Shown here piece by piece: positions 60,804-64,000 of a stretch of 64,000 nt of DNA. Both the position numbers and the translations under genes were made by a program. Source of the stretch: Nitrosomonas sp. Nm166 (GTDB taxonomy: Bacteria > Pseudomonadota > Gammaproteobacteria > Burkholderiales > Nitrosomonadaceae); NCBI RefSeq assembly GCF_900112825.1, contig NZ_FONE01000007.1, forward strand, positions 27,555 through 91,554. Direction: 5' to 3'. The notes beneath the pieces are model-generated. The model made no database searches and was not told the DNA's origin. It saw only the letters and a program-made list of their open reading frames with translations. Position 1 is the first letter of the stretch. Each line of letters opens with the position of its first letter.

Positions 60804-63050
60804 ATGCCAAAAACAAGAGCGGTTAAGTCAAAAGATACTGAAGTTATCAAAAAAGAGAAAGTAACAATTAGAAAATTGAAAGATACCGATAAAGAAATGA
60901 TGGAAAAAGAAGAGCTTGATCAAAAAAAAATTGAGACAACTGCTACTGAAGTGAGTGAAAAAGCAATGAGTGAAGGTGAGGCTAATTTAAGAGCATCTTC
61001 TAAAACAGCTCATCAAAGTATTGATGAGATAGCGCAAGCTGTGTTAAACACAAGTGATGTCGAGCCAAACAACGGCAAAAAGACCCGAGGCAGAACTCCT
61101 AAAAAAATAAAGTCAGCCTCTGACAAGGAGCAGATGAGTGAGTTAGAACCTCTTTCTGGTAGTCAGGGCAGTATTACGCTACCGCAAGATATGGAAGCAC
61201 GCCGTATGCGCCTGAAGATGCTGATCGGATTGGGCAAGGAACGCGGGTATTTGACCTATGCTGAAATCAATGATCATCTGCCTGATGACATGTTAGATGC
61301 GGAACAGATAGAAGGCATCATCAGCATGATCAATGATATGGGTATATCCGTGCATGATGAAGCGCCTGATGCTGAAACATTGCTGATGTCAGATGCCGCA
61401 ACCACTGTTGCTGATGAGGATGTGGCGGAAGAGGCTGAAGCTGCGCTTTCTACGGTAGATTCTGAGTTTGGACGTACAACAGACCCAGTGCGTATGTATA
61501 TGCGTGAAATGGGCTCAGTAGGTTTGTTGACGCGCGAGAGTGAAATTGAGATTGCAAAACGTATTGAAGCCGGTCTGCGCCATATGATTCAAGCAATCTC
61601 AGCATGCCCGCCGATTATTGCAGGAATTGTCGATCTGGCAACTGAAATTGAAAAAGATAATCTCCGTATTGATGAAGTTGTGGATGGATTGCTGGATACC
61701 AGTGCGCAAGACATGATGAATGAAGAATTTTCAGAAGAAGCATTGGAGCAAGAATTGGAAGCCAGTGACCTCGATAATGAAGACGAAGATGAAGATGGAG
61801 ACAGCGCGGCAGTTGCGAGTGCCAACTTATTGAAATTAAAGACTGATGCTCTCGAGCGCTTTGCAATTATTCGTGAAATATATAACGAAATGCAAGCTCT
61901 CCTTGAGAAAGAGGGGCCTTATCATTCCGGATATATCGAGTTACAGGATAAAATTTCATCGGAACTGATGGGGATTCGTTTTTCGGCAAAAATGGTGGAG
62001 AAGCTATGTGACACGCAACGTGCGCTTGTTAACGATGTGCGTAACTACGAGCGCAAGATAATGGATTTATGCGTAACCAAAGCAAAAATGCCAAGGAATT
62101 ATTTCATCAAGACTTTTCCTGGAAATGAAACGAACTTGAAGTGGGTAGCGCAGGAAATCGAAGCTGGAAAACCGTATGGTCAAGCACTCGAGCACTATAA
62201 GCCTGCAATTATGGAGGAACAGCAGAATTTACTGGCACTTAGAAATAAAGTAGGTATTCCCATCAAGGATCTGAAAGAAATTAATCGCAAGATGTCCACC
62301 GGTGAAGCAAAAGCGCGTCGAGCCAAACGTGAAATGACTGAAGCGAATTTACGTCTGGTGATTTCCATTGCTAAGAAATATACCAATCGGGGATTGCAAT
62401 TTCTAGATCTGATTCAGGAAGGCAACATTGGTTTGATGAAAGCAGTAGATAAATTTGAATATCGGCGTGGCTATAAGTTTTCTACTTATGCAACATGGTG
62501 GATACGTCAGGCAATTACCCGATCAATCGCTGATCAGGCGCGTACTATCAGGATTCCGGTGCATATGATTGAAACCATAAATAAAATGAATCGTATTTCG
62601 CGTCAGATTTTGCAGGAAACGGGACAAGAACCGGAGCCAGCAGTTCTAGCGCAGAAAATGGAAATGCCTGAAGAGAAAATTCGCAAAATTCTTAAGATTT
62701 CCAAAGAACCGATTTCTATGGAAACACCAATTGGTGATGATGAAGATTCACATTTGGGGGATTTTATCGAAGATTCAGCAACCATGGCGCCTGCCGATGC
62801 GGCAGTCTATGCCAGCTTACGGGGCGTCACAAAGGATATACTCGATTCTCTGACACCGCGTGAAGCTAAGGTATTACGTATGCGTTTTGGTATAGAAATG
62901 AATACAGATCATACGCTGGAAGAAGTTGGAAAACAGTTTGATGTTACACGTGAACGTATTCGGCAAATTGAGGCCAAAGCCCTACGTAAATTGCGCCACC
63001 CAGCCCGCTCGGAACGCCTACGCAGCTTCCTTGATACGGGTAATAATTGA
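60804..63050 (+). CDS. rpoD: RNA polymerase sigma-70 (housekeeping)
   Basis: About 748 residues from ATG 60804 ([15 protein letters not shown]), longer than the 613 of E. coli. The first 130 or so residues are a Lys/Glu-rich extension before region 1.1 ([20 protein letters not shown]). Region 1.2 is [20 protein letters not shown]; an acidic non-conserved insert follows ([11 protein letters not shown]). Region 2 has [20 protein letters not shown], and region 4 has [20 protein letters not shown] then [18 protein letters not shown] at 60753 may drive it. Confidence 0.95.
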   Translation: MPKTRAVKSKDTEVIKKEKVTIRKLKDTDKEMMEKEELDQKKIETTATEVSEKAMSEGEANLRASSKTAHQSIDEIAQAVLNTSDVEPNNGKKTRGRTPKKIKSASDKEQMSELEPLSGSQGSITLPQDMEARRMRLKMLIGLGKERGYLTYAEINDHLPDDMLDAEQIEGIISMINDMGISVHDEAPDAETLLMSDAATTVADEDVAEEAEAALSTVDSEFGRTTDPVRMYMREMGSVGLLTRESEIEIAKRIEAGLRHMIQAISACPPIIAGIVDLATEIEKDNLRIDEVVDGLLDTSAQDMMNEEFSEEALEQELEASDLDNEDEDEDGDSAAVASANLLKLKTDALERFAIIREIYNEMQALLEKEGPYHSGYIELQDKISSELMGIRFSAKMVEKLCDTQRALVNDVRNYERKIMDLCVTKAKMPRNYFIKTFPGNETNLKWVAQEIEAGKPYGQALEHYKPAIMEEQQNLLALRNKVGIPIKDLKEINRKMSTGEAKARRAKREMTEANLRLVISIAKKYTNRGLQFLDLIQEGNIGLMKAVDKFEYRRGYKFSTYATWWIRQAITRSIADQARTIRIPVHMIETINKMNRISRQILQETGQEPEPAVLAQKMEMPEEKIRKILKISKEPISMETPIGDDEDSHLGDFIEDSATMAPADAAVYASLRGVTKDILDSLTPREAKVLRMRFGIEMNTDHTLEEVGKQFDVTRERIRQIEAKALRKLRHPARSERLRSFLDTGNN

Positions 63051-63079
63051 GAAAGCTTAAAAATAATAATATGAATATA

Positions 63080-63156
<77 letters not shown>

Positions 63157-63162
63157 AAAATC

Positions 63163-63195
63163 AAGAGGTTAGATTAATTTCTAACCTCTTTTTTC
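63163..63195 (+). terminator. Terminator after the tRNA
   Basis: AGAGGTTAGA / TCTAACCTCT stem followed by TTTTTTC. Confidence 0.8.
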
Positions 63196-63198
63196 TTT

Positions 63199-63485
63199 CT
63201 AGTGTGACAGAATTGTGTCATCAAGGATATTAGAAACTAGCTCGGCATGCTGCATAAGTTGCGGTTTTGCATACCGCCTTACCATCTCTTCCGACTCCAG
63301 CCTCTAAGCTCCTGCAATACATTCACGGGCGTACCTTGTTGAGCTAGCCAGATTGCCCATGTATGACGCAGGTCGTGCCATCTAAAATTTTCTATTCCTG
63401 CTCGTTTTAATCCTTGCTTCCATGCGCGAGTATTAGCCCATGCAATCGGATTACCTCGATATGTAAATAACGTGAGTTCGACATA
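63199..63485 (-). pseudogene. Tyrosine-recombinase (integrase) C-terminal remnant
   Basis: The minus strand reads [40 protein letters not shown] and [20 protein letters not shown], containing the catalytic His-x-x-Arg (HDLRH). After ELRGW the frame breaks; a missing base restores [18 protein letters not shown], with the catalytic-Tyr region RRYA, ending at 63199. The N-terminal domain and earlier core are absent, cut at about 63485. It points toward the tRNA, as integrases of tRNA-integrated elements do. Confidence 0.82.
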
Positions 63486-63499
63486 AGAAAAGCTGTAAC

Positions 63500-63517
63500 A
63501 AGGAATCCGGATTCCTT
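63500..63517. repeat. 18-bp perfect palindrome
   Basis: AAGGAATCCGGATTCCTT, lying at the junction between the integrase remnant and the IS982-like fragment; possibly an end or target of the insertion. Confidence 0.5.
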
Positions 63518-63569
63518 ATGATGAAACGATTATGAGAAAGAGCTTCATCACTGGAGGAGTCAGATTCCG

Positions 63570-63750
63570 ATGGATGCTATAGCGATTTTTTTGTGCAATT
63601 GACGACTTTTGTAAAGGATTTGGGTCGTGGTGGGAGCAGCACTTGCTGGAATCCCCGCTAAAGCTGCGTCGGCGGCGAGGGGAGCTGTGTCTTAGTGAAA
63701 TCATGACGATCGTGGTGGGATTTCATCTGTCGGACTACCGGACGTTTAAT
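63570..63750 (+). pseudogene. IS982-family transposase N-terminal fragment
   Basis: ATG 63570 opens MDAIAIF; an extra T in a seven-T run shifts the frame, after which IDDFCKGFGSWWEQHLLESP, then LRRRRGELCLSEIMTIVVGF and HLSDYRTF can be read. This is the N-terminus of IS982-type transposases (LSEIMTI...FH.S.YR.F). The fragment ends where the inverted repeat at 63751 begins. Confidence 0.72.
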
Positions 63751-63807
63751 TTCCATTTCTATTTCATAAGTGAAATAATAGACGTAACTTATGAAATAGA
63801 AATGGAA
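63751..63807. repeat. Perfect 21-bp inverted repeat
   Basis: TTCCATTTCTATTTCATAAG plus T (63751-63771) and its exact reverse complement (63787-63807), separated by 15 nt. It directly abuts the IS982 fragment, and the IS5-type ORF starts 128 bp later. It may be the paired ends of a miniature element or IS ends brought together. Confidence 0.85.
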
Positions 63808-63934
63808 TAATTAGTTCAGTCTGAACAATCCACAACATTCTGATTCTGTGTGATGAATTGATGAATTAAGGCGATTAAATTCACCAGTTTTTGGTAAAAT
63901 TGCTACAATTTCCTGCAAATTTAGCGAGGGTTAG

Positions 63935-64000
63935 ATGGGGCCAAAGCCGTGCACGCAAAAGAGTAATGACCTGTTCCGCCAGCGACTGGACGAACTGGTC
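63935..64000 (+). CDS. IS5-family transposase, N-terminus (cut by window edge)
   Basis: ATG 63935 follows GCGAGGGTTAG. The 22 visible residues (MGPKPCTQKSNDLFRQRLDE, then LV) match the N-terminus of IS5-group transposases (...DLFR.RLD...N...LV.LA). It runs off the right edge, so its integrity is unknown. Confidence 0.72.
   Translation, partial: MGPKPCTQKSNDLFRQRLDELV

Overview
The window looks like a chromosomal segment of a Gram-negative betaproteobacterium with moderate to low GC. The tol-pal block followed by queE/queC, the rpsU-dnaG-rpoD operon, many osmotic/stress-type small genes (BON, CsbD, KGG repeats) and the style of the FG-GAP/RTX proteins suggest the Nitrosomonadaceae (Nitrosomonas-like). 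That assignment is an inference from gene content; no ammonia-oxidation genes are present.

Layout. (1) 1-7.8 kb: a catalase-family gene running off the left edge, then envelope and stress genes: a one-BON lipoprotein, a Cys-rich copper-storage-type four-helix protein, a four-BON lipoprotein, a decayed rlpA, a CsbD protein, a DUF4398 lipoprotein plus OmpA-family pair, a small membrane protein and a PhyH-type dioxygenase. (2) 7.97-15.4 kb: a type I restriction-modification operon in the order hsdR, DUF559, hsdS, fic, hsdM. hsdM carries a one-base frameshift, and hsdS carries an in-frame palindromic insert and an in-frame tandem duplication. (3) 15.4-19.2 kb: an MddA-like membrane methyltransferase, then on the minus strand a GH15 glucoamylase/trehalase-like gene coupled to a glucose-dehydrogenase-like gene. 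(4) 19.2-27 kb: an accessory region of tiny ORFs, many separated by similar GC-rich hairpin terminators, each followed by a recurrent CGnACnGA-type motif about 57-68 nt before a start codon. It also holds a KGG stress protein, umuD with a broken umuC, an IS1595-type relic, a DUF2383/PA2169-like protein and a tRNA. This array is the best candidate here for something not yet described.

(5) 27.3-29.2 kb: ubiH-like monooxygenase and dsbC. (6) 29.5-42.0 kb: three very large tandem paralogues (about 1300-1390 aa each) built from FG-GAP/integrin-alpha-like repeats and RTX-like calcium-binding modules, with duplicated flanks. They are probably secreted adhesins or surface proteins. (7) 42.2-56.9 kb: ordinary chromosomal genes: mltA, a Nif3-family gene, a DegS-like protease, a BT1-type transporter, a ComEA-like HhH protein, cysM, ybgC-tolQ-tolR-tolA-tolB-pal-cpoB, queE, queC, folB, plsY. 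(8) 56.9-63.1 kb: tsaD divergent from rpsU, a yqeY-like gene, dnaG, rpoD and a CAT-anticodon tRNA. (9) 63.2-64.0 kb: mobile-element debris beside that tRNA (frameshifted tyrosine-recombinase C-terminus, IS982-like fragment, perfect 21-bp inverted repeat, start of an IS5-family transposase).

Functional links: the Tol-Pal block, MltA, DegS-like protease and OmpA/BON lipoproteins all serve the envelope. The GH15 and dehydrogenase genes could release and oxidise glucose in sequence. The three FG-GAP/RTX proteins would need a type I secretion system encoded elsewhere. Family assignments come from reading the translations by eye; no searches were run.
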